NCBI GenBank assembly: GCA_003021005.1
Contig: PXRI01000017.1
Location: forward strand, 121,477-185,476
DNA: 64,000 nucleotides
Direction of reading: 5' to 3'
From: Halobacteriales archaeon QS_1_69_70
GTDB taxonomy: Archaea; Halobacteriota; Halobacteria; Halobacteriales; Haloarculaceae
The notes beneath the pieces are model-generated. The model searched no databases. It worked only from the letters and a program-made list of their open reading frames with translations, and was not told the origin of the DNA. The translations under genes and the position numbers were made by a program. Below are positions 1 to 8,240 of this stretch, one piece after another. Position 1 is the first letter of the stretch. Every line of letters begins with the position of its first letter.

Positions 1-254
1 CCGGGGTTGGTCTACGGCTGGTCGAAAATATGTTCCCTGGCGGACTGAAAGGGCGAGGCTCGCTGGCGCCCTGGGCAGTCGCTGAGCGGGCTCTACCCGA
101 ACGAAGTGAGGGTATCCCGCTCAGCGACCGCCAGCGGGCCGAGGGCTTTCGAGGGTGTAGCGGTATGGGTTTTCGGTTCGCGTGCCTTATGATGACTGCC
201 AGCGGGCCGAGGGCTCTCGGTCGCGCTGACCATACGGAACCGTCTACGCCGCCG
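1..254. other. Intergenic region at window edge, repeat-rich
   Basis: I see no supported gene here. It holds a perfect 11-bp inverted repeat (CGCTGAGCGGG at 80-90, CCCGCTCAGCG at 116-126, loop 25 nt) that could form a hairpin downstream of the convergent end of the epimerase gene. It also holds a 17-bp direct repeat (see 131-215). Reading through the region gives only Arg/Gly-rich frames without family character. Confidence 0.6.
131..215. repeat. 17-bp direct repeat, two copies
   Basis: CCAGCGGGCCGAGGGCT occurs at 131-147 and again at 199-215, 68 bp apart. The surrounding bases are also alike (a preceding GAC/ACTG, then a following TC-rich stretch). A degenerate relative is at 11361-11388, in front of tgtA. 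In one frame all three read like Thr-Ala-Ser-(Gly/Glu)-Pro-(Arg/Ser)-(Ala/Val)-(Phe/Leu), so they may derive from one short coding or mobile sequence. Function unknown. Confidence 0.6.
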
Positions 255-1289
255 TCACCGCGGCGCCGCACCGGTCCCGGCGTCCACCGACCCCAGATCG
301 AACCGCCCACGGGAAACAGGAACCCCGCCGTACGGATCCGATTCCAGGAGCAGCGATCCGTCGAGGTCGGCGTAGTCCAAGAGCGGCAGCAGGTGTGCGG
401 CACCGGCGATCGCGACGTTCGTCTCCAGCATGCAGCCGCACATCACCTCCAGGCCGCGGGCGCGAGCGGCGTGGATGACCTCGAGGGCGGGCGTGATGCC
501 GCCGGTCTTCATGAGCTTCAGGTTCGCGATGTCACACCGGTCCGCGATGGCGGGGACGTCGGCGGCGGTCACGCAGGACTCGTCGGCCGCGATGGGCAGC
601 GGCGAGCGCTCGTGGACGTACTGCAGGCCCTCGGGGTGCTCGGCGGGGACCGGCTGTTCGACGAACTCGACGTCGTACTCCGCGAGCGCCTCGCAGTGGC
701 CGACGGCTTCCGTCGGCGCCCAGGCCTCGTTGGCGTCCACCCGGATGCGGACGTCCGGTGCGACGGCGCGAACCGCCTCGACGATGCGGCGGTCCCGGTC
801 GGTGCCGAGCTTCAGCTTCAGCACCGGGTAGCCGGCGCCGACTGCCTCGCGCGCGCGGCGCTGCATCGTCTCGACGTCGTCGAGCCCGACGGTGAATGAC
901 GTGGCGGGCAGGCGGTCCGGGGCCGCCGAGAGCCCGAGCAGGCGGTACACGGGGACGTCCAGCAGGTTGCCGGCGAGGTCCCACAGCGCGACGTCGACGG
1001 CCGCGCGGGCCGCCGGGTTGCCGCGGGCGACCTCCCGCATCCGGTCGGCGATGCGGCGACGGGCGTACGGGTCTCCGACGGCCTCGACCACCTCGAGCAG
1101 GTCCGGCAGTATCGCCTCGACGGTCGCGGCGGTCTCGCCGTAGTGGCTCGCGGGCGCCGCGGCACCGTACCCCGTCTCGCCGTCGTGTTCGATGGTGACG
1201 AGGACGTTTTCCGTTTCCATCGTGGTGCCGCGGGCGATGGTGAACGGCACGTCCAGCTGGAGGTCGAGGGTCTCGACGCGCCAGTTCAT
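255..1289 (-). CDS. dgcA: Dipeptide epimerase / N-acetyl-glutamate epimerase, enolase superfamily (DgcA-like)
   Basis: This 344-aa protein belongs to the enolase superfamily (muconate-lactonizing subgroup, L-Ala-D/L-Glu epimerase type). The capping domain covers about residues 1-120 and the barrel follows. Visible catalytic set: the KxK pair Lys158/Lys160, metal ligands Asp185, Glu211 and Asp236, and the opposing Lys261. The open frame runs much further upstream, but the homologous part begins at the ATG at 1289, which overlaps the stop of the upstream DUF1611 gene by 4 bp. That overlap implies translational coupling. In the DgcN-DgcA route this enzyme epimerises N-acetyl-D-glutamate to the L form. 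With no partner it would be called a dipeptide epimerase; the pairing favours the D-glutamate role. Confidence 0.85.
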   Translation of the reverse strand: MNWRVETLDLQLDVPFTIARGTTMETENVLVTIEHDGETGYGAAAPASHYGETAATVEAILPDLLEVVEAVGDPYARRRIADRMREVARGNPAARAAVDVALWDLAGNLLDVPVYRLLGLSAAPDRLPATSFTVGLDDVETMQRRAREAVGAGYPVLKLKLGTDRDRRIVEAVRAVAPDVRIRVDANEAWAPTEAVGHCEALAEYDVEFVEQPVPAEHPEGLQYVHERSPLPIAADESCVTAADVPAIADRCDIANLKLMKTGGITPALEVIHAARARGLEVMCGCMLETNVAIAGAAHLLPLLDYADLDGSLLLESDPYGGVPVSRGRFDLGSVDAGTGAAPR

Positions 1290-2299
1290 AGCTGCTCGAC
1301 GAGGGGGTCGACGCCGTCCCGGACGGGGTCGACCGCCGGCGCGTCGATCGCCCGTTCGTACTCCGAGATGGCGGCCTCGGCGGCCTCGCCATCGAGGTGT
1401 GCGGTGTTCAGGGCGCCGCCGAGGAGGTTCGTTGGCGCGACCGCCCCGGCGAGCGCCAGGTAGCGGTCGGCGATCCGGCCGGGGTCCGGGAGGGTGAACG
1501 AGTCGTAGCCGTGGACCGCCTCGCGGCCGGCCTCGTGGCAAAGCACCAGGTGGTCCGGCATGGCGCCGTGGAGGATGCCGCAGGTGACCGCCGAGTACGC
1601 GGGGTGGACGATCGAGCCCTGGCCCTCGACGACCAGGAGGTCGTGGTCCTCGGCACACCGTTTCAGCATGCGCTCGACGGCGCCGTTGGTGAAGTCGCTG
1701 ACGGTGCGGTCGATGGGGATGCCCCACCCGGCGATCATGATGCCGGTCTGGCCGGTCGGGACGAAGCCGGCGTCGATGCCGGCCTCGCGGGCCGCCTCGA
1801 GGAGTTCCAGAGACGTCGTCATCTTGCCGGTCGAGCAGTCGGTGCCGACCGTCAACAGGACCTCGACGTCGATGTCGCGGGCGACGCCCTCGGCGACGCC
1901 GAGGTCCGCCGGCGGCTTCCGGACGTCCCGGAGGTCGACGCCGTGCTCGGCGGCGAGGGCGGCGAACTCCGCGTCCTCGGCGAGGAAGGAGTGGAGACCG
2001 GCGACGACGTCGGCGCCCCGCTGGATGGCGGCGCGGACGTCCGGCCGCCAGTCGTCCTCGAACCCGCCGCCGATGGGGGCGATGCCGATGACGAGGGCGT
2101 CGAACGCGGGGGCGTCGGCGACGCGCTCGACGACCGGCGTGGCGTCGCCGCCGAGGTCGGGGACGTGGTCGCCGACCGTGGTGCCGGCCGTCGCCCGGTC
2201 GAGGACGGCGACGACGTCGTCGTCGGCGTACCGGAGGATCCCGACGGCGGTCTTCGCCCGGTCGGGGAACCGGTCGTGGGCGAGGACGGCGACGCGCAT
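1286..2299 (-). CDS. dgcN: DUF1611 family protein, D-glutamate N-acetyltransferase DgcN-like
   Basis: 337 aa, full length for the DUF1611 family. The N-terminal half is Rossmann-like. The C-terminal half carries a P-loop-like stretch TDCSTGKMTT (about 153-162) followed by VPTGQTG and a VVEGQGS motif. Family knowledge: DgcN acetylates D-glutamate, and DgcA then epimerises the product so that it can enter L-glutamate metabolism. The gene is first in a two-gene operon and its stop overlaps the dgcA start. The start at 2299 is followed by the natural beta strand MRVAVLAHDR. No transporter or deacetylase lies nearby. Function is inferred from family and pairing. Confidence 0.8.
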   Translation of the reverse strand: MRVAVLAHDRFPDRAKTAVGILRYADDDVVAVLDRATAGTTVGDHVPDLGGDATPVVERVADAPAFDALVIGIAPIGGGFEDDWRPDVRAAIQRGADVVAGLHSFLAEDAEFAALAAEHGVDLRDVRKPPADLGVAEGVARDIDVEVLLTVGTDCSTGKMTTSLELLEAAREAGIDAGFVPTGQTGIMIAGWGIPIDRTVSDFTNGAVERMLKRCAEDHDLLVVEGQGSIVHPAYSAVTCGILHGAMPDHLVLCHEAGREAVHGYDSFTLPDPGRIADRYLALAGAVAPTNLLGGALNTAHLDGEAAEAAISEYERAIDAPAVDPVRDGVDPLVEQL

Positions 2300-2389
2300 A
2301 CCCCGGCCAGACGGTCCGTCGGTATAAACGCTCAGGTCCGATCACCCGGCAGTCGCCCCACGACCGGGGCCCAGGTGCTGCCACCGGGA

Positions 2390-3274
2390 TCAGACACCCC
2401 ACACGCGGACCGACCAGAAGGAGGCGTGGGCGTCCGCGAGCGCCGGTTCGGGCTCGCCGGTGGCGTCGACGGCGGCGGTCTCGTCCGCGTCCGCCTCGAA
2501 CTCGCCGACGAGCCGGCTGTCGCCGGTGACGAACAGCCGGTCGGCGTCGGCGTCCGCGAGGGCGGCCTCGCAGCGCTCGACGTGGTCCGCGATCTGTTCG
2601 TCCCGGAGGCGCTCGAACCGGGCCTGGGAGAAGCCGCCCTTCGAGTGGTCACTCTTGACGTCGCTCGTGAACCCCTCGAACTCGACCCGCTCGCCGGCCT
2701 CGTAGACGCCCACGGCGAAGACGTCCGACCGGACGAGCGCGAGGGCGTAGCGGCCCGTCGGCCGGAACCAGGACCGGTCGACCGCCGGGCCGTCGCTCCA
2801 CTTGACGCCCGGCTCCGGGGTGATGGGCGGTCGCATTGCGACTGCCAGGAGGCCAGTGTCGTCGGCACAGACCACGCACGGCGCGGCCCGGTCGACGAGC
2901 GCGGCCCGGTCGCCCAGGAGGTCGGCGACGGCGACCGGGACGTCCTCGTCGACGACGGCGGTCAGGACGCTTTCCCGGTCGCCCTCGAACGAATCGAGGC
3001 GCTCGAGCACGGCGTCGAGCCGGCGGCCCCGCACCGTCTCCCGGTGGCGGAACGAGCGATCGACCGGCCCGTCGTCGGCGTCGACCTTGCCCTCGAGGTC
3101 GGCGATGCGGTCCTCCAGGCGGTTGACGCGCTCCTCGGCCTCCTGGCGGGCGCGGACGGCCTCGGCGCGGCGGTCCCCTTCGGCCGCCAGCTGCGCCTCG
3201 AGGTCGTCGCGTTCCGCCTCGAGCGCCGCTATCTGCTCTTTCCGTTCGGTGCGACCGAGGAGGTCGTCGAGCAT
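2390..3274 (-). CDS. Vms1/Ankzf1-type (eRF1-like) peptidyl-tRNA hydrolase
   Basis: 294 aa. Residues 1-65 are a charged coiled coil (ERDDLEAQLA, EERVNRLEDRIADLEG). The rest resembles the archaeal branch of the Vms1/eRF1-like domain, with a loop containing HSKGGFSQARFERLR at about 210-224. In this family a Gln in that loop (Gln217 here) plays the part of the release-factor GGQ glutamine. Such enzymes cleave peptidyl-tRNA on stalled large subunits in ribosome quality control, so a cytoplasmic, ribosome-associated role is expected. It is transcribed alone, and the neighbouring small gene upstream is separated by 24 bp. Function is by family only. Confidence 0.75.
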   Translation of the reverse strand: MLDDLLGRTERKEQIAALEAERDDLEAQLAAEGDRRAEAVRARQEAEERVNRLEDRIADLEGKVDADDGPVDRSFRHRETVRGRRLDAVLERLDSFEGDRESVLTAVVDEDVPVAVADLLGDRAALVDRAAPCVVCADDTGLLAVAMRPPITPEPGVKWSDGPAVDRSWFRPTGRYALALVRSDVFAVGVYEAGERVEFEGFTSDVKSDHSKGGFSQARFERLRDEQIADHVERCEAALADADADRLFVTGDSRLVGEFEADADETAAVDATGEPEPALADAHASFWSVRVWGV

Positions 3275-3298
3275 CGCCGGACCGTGGGCGGCGGGTGC

Positions 3299-3670
3299 CT
3301 AAAAGTCCGCGGGGTCGGCGCCGCCGACCGAGCCGAGGTCGAGCAGTTGGCTGGCGCGGTCGGCCTTGGCGAGCAGGACCTCGCTGAGGGCTGGCGGGTT
3401 CTCGACGCCGGTGGCGGCCAGGACGGCCTCCGGGAGTGCGACGGTGCGGCCGGGGACGCCGTCGGCGCCGTGGACCGGGACGTGTGTGGACCCGATCTTC
3501 ATGACGAGCGGCGCCGGATCGTCGGCGTCGTCGTATAGGTCGTCGCGAACCCGGCCGTGCTGCTCGCGGTGCATCACGGCACGGTCGTCCTCGTGGGGTT
3601 CGACGTAGAGCCGCCCCAGGTAGTACCCGCTCGAGAATCGTGCCACTTGGGAACGATCAACGGGCCGCAT
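3299..3670 (-). CDS. Small conserved haloarchaeal protein, DUF5802-like
   Basis: 123 aa with the opening FSSGYYLGRLYVEP and a C-terminal SEVLLAKADRASQLLDL. This pattern matches my memory of the haloarchaeal DUF5802 family, which has no assigned function. The protein is soluble and acidic, without signal peptide or membrane segment. The ATG at 3670 gives a slightly long N-terminus (MRPVDRSQVAR) before the conserved part, so a later start cannot be excluded. It may be co-transcribed with the Vms1-like gene 24 bp downstream. The DUF number is from memory and less certain than the gene itself. Confidence 0.65.
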   Translation of the reverse strand: MRPVDRSQVARFSSGYYLGRLYVEPHEDDRAVMHREQHGRVRDDLYDDADDPAPLVMKIGSTHVPVHGADGVPGRTVALPEAVLAATGVENPPALSEVLLAKADRASQLLDLGSVGGADPADF

Positions 3671-3765
3671 GAACGCTATGCGGCGCGCAGGAGCGGTGAT
3701 TTCGATGGCTGAACGGTGAGAACGGAGGTCGGGTTTTTACGGGATGGATATGCTGGTGTCCGACG

Positions 3766-4731
3766 ATGAAGCGCACTGCGATCGTGACCGTGCTCGCCAT
3801 CGGCCTCGCGCTGGCCCTGACGGCAGCCGCCACCGGGGCCGCCCAGTCCGGCGCCAGCGCCGACGCGTCGAACGCCAGCGCCAACGCCACCTTCGGCGCC
3901 GAGGTCTCGGCGTTCATGCAGGCCAGCAGCCAGGAGGCCGCCGGCGAGGTCGAACAGCAGACGTTCGCGGCGGCGTTGAACCGGACCGAGGACCCCGAGG
4001 AACGCCGTCAACTCATACAGCAGCGCGAGGCGGCGCTCCAGGAGCGCCAGCAGCGGCTCGCGGCGCGCCAGTGGGCGCTGAATGACAGTTCCGGGCTCGC
4101 CCGGTTCGCCATCGCGACGGAGGTCGCCGTCGGTGCATCCGAACTCGCCGAGTCGGCGAACGGTACCGAGCGCGCCGCCGAGGCGGCTGGGCTGAACATG
4201 ACCGTGTTGGCCGAGATCAGGGCCAACGCCAGCGACATGCGTGGGCGCGCCGTGGCCGAACTCGCGGTCGGGGTCGCTGGCCCGGCGAACGACGTGGGTC
4301 CGCCTGGCGACATCATCGGCGTCGAGAACGCCTCCGAGGATGGGGATAATGCCTCCGAGGATGGGGATGGGGATAATGCCTCCGAGGATGGGGAGAACGC
4401 TTCCGAAAACGAGTCGGACGGTGAGGACCGCGGCGACGGCGAGGGCAATGGCAGTGAGGGGAATGGGTCGGATGAGGGGAATGGCGGTGAGGGAAATGAT
4501 GGTGGGTCGGGCGAGGGCAATGGCAGTGAGGGGAATGGGTCGGATGAGGGGAATGGCGGTGAGGGAGAGGATGGTGGGTCGGATGAGGGAAATGATCGTG
4601 GGTCGGATGAGGGGAATGGCGGTGAGGGAGAGGATGGTGGGTCGGACGAGGGGAATGATGGTGGGTCGGACGGCGAGGGTGACGGGACGCCGGAGGACGA
4701 CGGGGAGACGCCGGACGGTTCCGACCGATAG
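3766..4731 (+). CDS. Secreted acidic repeat protein, function unknown
   Basis: 321 aa. Residues 1-26 form a Sec-type signal peptide (MKRTAIVTVLAIGLALALTA) ending near TGAAQ. Residues 27-185 are an Ala/Glu-rich helical domain with many Asn-x-Ser/Thr sites. From about residue 190 to the end there is a low-complexity tail of Asp, Glu, Asn, Gly and Ser built from repeated units. A TTTTTACG box lies about 30 nt before the ATG. The tail uses AAT, GGG and GAT codons heavily, unlike the GC3-rich neighbours, which suggests repeat expansion by slippage. The wHTH regulator directly downstream could control it. Possibly a cell-surface or matrix protein; no family recognised. Confidence 0.75.
   Translation: MKRTAIVTVLAIGLALALTAAATGAAQSGASADASNASANATFGAEVSAFMQASSQEAAGEVEQQTFAAALNRTEDPEERRQLIQQREAALQERQQRLAARQWALNDSSGLARFAIATEVAVGASELAESANGTERAAEAAGLNMTVLAEIRANASDMRGRAVAELAVGVAGPANDVGPPGDIIGVENASEDGDNASEDGDGDNASEDGENASENESDGEDRGDGEGNGSEGNGSDEGNGGEGNDGGSGEGNGSEGNGSDEGNGGEGEDGGSDEGNDRGSDEGNGGEGEDGGSDEGNDGGSDGEGDGTPEDDGETPDGSDR
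4441..4566 (+). repeat. In-gene tandem repeat, 72-bp period
   Basis: A 54-bp stretch at 4441-4494 recurs exactly at 4513-4566, offset 72 bp (24 codons). Further shortened units follow with a 63-bp offset up to about 4660. The period is a multiple of three, so reading frame is kept. The units encode Gly-Asn-Gly-Ser-Glu-Gly-Asn-Gly-Ser-Asp-Glu type sequence in the tail of the secreted protein. Confidence 0.85.
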
Positions 4732-4821
4732 CGGGATCGCCGGACGCCCGCGTCCACCGGTCCCTGACGGCGTCCCCTCGACGCGTCACCCTTTTTCGTC
4801 CGCGGAGCGAAGCCATTCCTG

Positions 4822-5505
4822 ATGGACTCGGCGGCCGTCCTGGACCTGCTCGGCAACGAGAACCGGCGGCGGATCCTCCGGCTCATCGCCCGGAAGCCGT
4901 GCTACGTCACCGAGATCAGCGACTGTCTGGGCGTGAGTCCGAAGGCCGTCATCGGTCACCTGCGGAAACTCGACGAGGCCGATCTGGTCGAGTCACACGT
5001 CGACGACCGCCGCCGCAAGTACTACTCGATCGCGCGGAACCTCCGGCTGGAGGTGAACGTCTCGCCGTACGACTTCGGGACCAAGAGCGCCTACTCCGCG
5101 TCGCCGAGCCTCGACATCACGTCGTGCCGGCACGTCTCCATCGACGTGGAGCGAACCCGCACGCGGGAGGCTGCCAGGGACGCCCGGACGGGCGACCCGG
5201 ACCTGGCCTCGCTCGCCGCCGACCTCCAGCGTCTCGAGCGCCTGGAGAACGAACTCTCGATGGCCCAGCGGTGGGTGCAGGGGCAGCTCACGGAGACCTT
5301 AGAGGAGATCACGGCCCGCTTCGAGGGCGTCGACGGCCGGTTCTACGGCGACCTGCTCCGGGGGCTCGCGGTCGGGCCCGCGACGCCGGCCGACCTGAGC
5401 CGCCGCGTGGAGGCGTCGCCGGACGTGGTCGCCGACGCCCTGGAGGGGCTGGCGGCCCGCGGCGTCGTCGAGCGGGACGGCGACCGGTGGCGGCTGGCCG
5501 CCTGA
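4822..5505 (+). CDS. ArsR-type winged-helix transcriptional regulator
   Basis: 227 aa. Residues 1-85 form a winged helix of ArsR/HTH_20 type (LLGNENRRRILRLIARKP, then VSPKAVIGHLRKLDEADLV as recognition helix and wing DDRRRKYYSI). The middle part holds a long helix (LQRLERLENELSMAQRWVQGQLTETLEEI), probably a dimerisation coiled coil. A second winged-helix-like domain is at about 170-227 (LRGLAVGPATPADLSRR...LEGLAARGVVERDGDRWRL). It follows the secreted repeat protein by 90 bp and converges with the next gene with one base between stops. The likely target is the neighbouring secreted protein, by inference only. Confidence 0.85.
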   Translation: MDSAAVLDLLGNENRRRILRLIARKPCYVTEISDCLGVSPKAVIGHLRKLDEADLVESHVDDRRRKYYSIARNLRLEVNVSPYDFGTKSAYSASPSLDITSCRHVSIDVERTRTREAARDARTGDPDLASLAADLQRLERLENELSMAQRWVQGQLTETLEEITARFEGVDGRFYGDLLRGLAVGPATPADLSRRVEASPDVVADALEGLAARGVVERDGDRWRLAA

Positions 5506-5506
5506 C

Positions 5507-6010
5507 CTACAGCTCCCGCGTCAGGCCGTCACGGAGGTCGCGGCCGAAGTAGTGCCCGGCGGCGCCGACGATGGCGCCGACGCCTCCCATGACTGCGCCG
5601 ACAGGCACGCCGACCACGGCGAGCGCCACGACGACGGCGTACCCCAGGAGGGCAGCCGCACCGACAGTCAGCCCGCCCGCGAGCGTCGCCTCGAGGTAGC
5701 GGCGGCGGGCCCGGAGGAGGCCGAACAGGAACGCGGCGAGGAAGACGCCGAGCAGCCCCGCGCCGGGGAGCGGGACGACGGCCGTCCCGACCGCCAGGCC
5801 GACGACGGAGCCGACCAGGGCGACGAGGAAGGCCCGCGGGGCGAACACCCGAGCGGCCCGCGTCCCGAGGCGCCCGAGGAGGCCCTCCTCGGACGTCCCG
5901 GCCGTGGCCGACCCGCTGGCCGTCCCACCACGGTCGAGGCGGCGGTCGAACTCGGGTGCGTCGTCATCCTCGGCGGCCCGCTCGCGGGTCCGGGTCCGGT
6001 CGCGGCTCAT
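5507..6010 (-). CDS. Small integral membrane protein, DUF456-like
   Basis: 167 aa. About 60 charged N-terminal residues (MSRDRTRTRERAAEDDDAPE) precede three or four hydrophobic segments, including FLVALVGSVVGLAVGTAVV, LLGVFLAAFLFGLL and the Gly-rich YAVVVALAVVGVPVGAVMGGVGAIVGAAGHYF. Gly/Ala-rich paired helices of this kind recall DUF456 or glycine-zipper membrane proteins. The gene is convergent with the regulator and divergent from gatD. Function not known. Confidence 0.65.
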   Translation of the reverse strand: MSRDRTRTRERAAEDDDAPEFDRRLDRGGTASGSATAGTSEEGLLGRLGTRAARVFAPRAFLVALVGSVVGLAVGTAVVPLPGAGLLGVFLAAFLFGLLRARRRYLEATLAGGLTVGAAALLGYAVVVALAVVGVPVGAVMGGVGAIVGAAGHYFGRDLRDGLTREL

Positions 6011-6091
6011 ACCGGTCCGTGGGCCGCCCGCGGTATCGGTCTTTCCCGCGAACGGATGGATTTATGGGTCGAGCGGGCGGTAGAAAGCGGC

Positions 6092-7333
6092 ATGGATCCC
6101 GGGGACCGCGTCCGCGTCGAGCGGGAGGCCGCGACCTACGAGGGCGTGCTCATGCCCTCGACGACGCCGGACCACCTCGTCGTGAAGCTGCCGGGCGGGT
6201 ACAACGTCGGCGTCGAGCGCGCCGCGGCCGCCGTCGAGGTCCTCGAGACCGATACCTACGACGTCGGCGCAGCCGAAACCGAGGGTACCTCGGAGATCAC
6301 GTTCGAGGATGCCCTGCCGACGGTCGCGCTCATCTCGACCGGCGGCACCATCGCCTCGACGGTCGACTACCGGACCGGGGCCGTGACGGCGCAGTTCGAC
6401 GCCGAGGACGTTCTGCGGGCCGTCCCGGAGCTCGCCGGTCGGGCGAACTACCGGGGCCGGGTCGTCGCGAACGTCCTCTCGGAGAACATGACGCCCGACG
6501 TGTGGGTGGAGCTGGCCGAAGCCGTCCACGCCGAGGTCGAGGCCGGCGCCGACGGCGTCGTCGTCATGCACGGCACGGACACCATGCAGTACACCGCCTC
6601 GGCGCTGTCGTTCATGCTCGATACACCGGTGCCGGTCGTGTTCACGGGGAGCCAGCGGTCGGCCGACCGGCCGTCCTCGGACAACGTGATGAACGCGGTC
6701 TGTGCCGTCGAGGCGGCGACGGCCGACCACAGCGAGGTGCTGGTCTGCATGCACGAAAGCGCCTCCGACGACCGGTGTGCGCTGCACCGCGGCACCCGCG
6801 TCCGGAAGAACCACACCTCCCGGCGGGACGCCTTCGAGACGGTCGGCGCCCGTCCCGTCGGCGCGGTCGAGTGGGCGACCGGCGAGGTCACCTTCCGCCG
6901 GCCGGTCGCCGACCGCGGCGACGCCGACCTCGGGCTCGCCGCCGACCTGGAGCGGGATGTAGACCTCGTGAAGTTCGTCCCCGGCACCGACCCCTCGGCG
7001 CTCGACCGCGTCCAGGGCGCCGCGGGCGTGGTCCTCGAGGGCACCGGCCTCGGCCACGTCCACACGGGCTGGATCGACCGCATCGAGGCAATGGTCGCCG
7101 AGGGCACGACGGTCGTGATGACCAGCCAGTGCGTCCAGGGCCGCGTCTGCGACCGGGTGTACGACACCGGCCGGGACCTGCTGTCGGCCGGCGTCGTCGA
7201 GGCCGGCGACACGCTCCCCGCGACCGCCTACGTGAAGCTGATGTGGGCGCTGGCGAACGTCGAGCGCGTCGAAGAGGCGATGGCGCGGCCGGTCGCCGGG
7301 GAACTCCAGCCGCGCTCCGTCCCCTGGAGTTGA
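6092..7333 (+). CDS. gatD: Glu-tRNA(Gln) amidotransferase subunit D
   Basis: 413 aa, the usual GatD length. It has an N-terminal SH3-like domain (residues 1-60, MDPGDRVRVE...YNVGVE) and an asparaginase domain from about 75. Catalytic motifs are ISTGGTIAST (81-90, nucleophile Thr86) and VVMHGTDTMQYTA (157-169). With GatE it forms the archaeal GatDE enzyme, which releases ammonia from glutamine to convert Glu-tRNA(Gln) into Gln-tRNA(Gln). gatE is not in the window. I chose ATG 6092 over an upstream in-frame ATG at 6056, because family proteins begin with this MxPGDRV sequence and a TTTATGG box sits 28 nt before it, as expected for a leaderless mRNA. Confidence 0.95.
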   Translation: MDPGDRVRVEREAATYEGVLMPSTTPDHLVVKLPGGYNVGVERAAAAVEVLETDTYDVGAAETEGTSEITFEDALPTVALISTGGTIASTVDYRTGAVTAQFDAEDVLRAVPELAGRANYRGRVVANVLSENMTPDVWVELAEAVHAEVEAGADGVVVMHGTDTMQYTASALSFMLDTPVPVVFTGSQRSADRPSSDNVMNAVCAVEAATADHSEVLVCMHESASDDRCALHRGTRVRKNHTSRRDAFETVGARPVGAVEWATGEVTFRRPVADRGDADLGLAADLERDVDLVKFVPGTDPSALDRVQGAAGVVLEGTGLGHVHTGWIDRIEAMVAEGTTVVMTSQCVQGRVCDRVYDTGRDLLSAGVVEAGDTLPATAYVKLMWALANVERVEEAMARPVAGELQPRSVPWS

Positions 7334-7334
7334 C

Positions 7335-8240
7335 ATGGACGGCATCGAGACCCGGCAGGCGCGCCATGGAGACCGCGACGCCGTCGTGGATTTCGCGGCG
7401 GACACCTGGCCGGAGCTGGGCGGCGACTACATCCCCCGGGTGTTCGACGAGTGGGTCGACACGGACGGTCCCGACCAGCGGACCTTCGTCGCCTGCGTCG
7501 ACGACCGGCCGGTCGGCGTCTGCCAGGGGGCGGTCCTGTCCGGCCACGAGGCGTGGGGTCAGGGGATGCGGGTCGCACCCGAGGTCCGCGGCGAGGGCGT
7601 GAGCGAGGCGCTCACCGAGGCCCTCTTCGCGTGGGCGGCCCACCGCGCGACCGTCTGCCGGACGATGGTGTTCGCCTGGAACGACGCCGGCCTCGGCCAG
7701 GCCCGGGCGATGGGGTTCGAGCCGGTCACCGCGTTCCGCTGGCTCGAACCCGACCCGGACCCGGACGCGACGGCAGCGCTGGCCGTCCGGCGGGACCCCG
7801 CAGTCGCCTGGAGCGCATTCAGGGGCAGCGACGCCGCCGGCCACCTCCACGGACTCGCGCTGGACCTCGAGGAGTCGTGGGCGCTCGCGGCGCTGACCGT
7901 CGACCGCCTCGCGGCCGCCCCCGCCGCGGTCGCGCTCTCGGACGACGACCGCCTGCGCGCGATGACCTACCGGACCCGGACGTTCGAACGGCAGGCCGAC
8001 GACGGCGACGAGGAGGCGTGGGCCGAGTACGGCGTCGGCGCCTGGACCGACCACGGGGCCCTCCGGGCGCTGTCGTCGGTCGTGGCCCGCGACGCCGCCC
8101 GGGCGGGCGCCGACCGCGCCCGCATCCTGGCGCCAGCGACGCCCAGGCACGTCTCCGACGCCGCCTACGCACGGGTCCCCTACGACGACGACGCTGACGT
8201 CATCCTCGAACGTGACCTGACGGCGGACGCCGACCGCTAA
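7335..8240 (+). CDS. GNAT-family N-acetyltransferase
   Basis: 301 aa. The N-terminal 150 residues are a GNAT domain: RQARHGDRDAVVDFAADTWPE, the strand FVACVDDRPVGVCQGAVLS, and the acetyl-CoA motif MRVAPEVRGEGVSEALTEAL, followed by FAWNDAGLGQARAMGFEPV. The C-terminal half (about 155-301) is less typical and may be a second, degenerate GNAT-like or substrate-binding domain. The start lies one base after the gatD stop, so the two are very likely co-transcribed. Substrate unknown. Its last bases overlap the 3' end of the convergent lipoprotein gene by 4 bp. Confidence 0.8.
   Translation: MDGIETRQARHGDRDAVVDFAADTWPELGGDYIPRVFDEWVDTDGPDQRTFVACVDDRPVGVCQGAVLSGHEAWGQGMRVAPEVRGEGVSEALTEALFAWAAHRATVCRTMVFAWNDAGLGQARAMGFEPVTAFRWLEPDPDPDATAALAVRRDPAVAWSAFRGSDAAGHLHGLALDLEESWALAALTVDRLAAAPAAVALSDDDRLRAMTYRTRTFERQADDGDEEAWAEYGVGAWTDHGALRALSSVVARDAARAGADRARILAPATPRHVSDAAYARVPYDDDADVILERDLTADADR

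Noticed and set aside
1397..3538. Plus-strand open frame of about 700 codons opposite the dgc and Vms1-like genes
   Set aside because: It is antisense to genes with clear families; its Asp/Val/Arg/Gly composition is what a high-GC opposite strand produces.
4441..4690. Repeats considered as a CRISPR array
   Set aside because: Units are in frame inside a coding sequence, of unequal length and without unique spacers; no cas gene is near.
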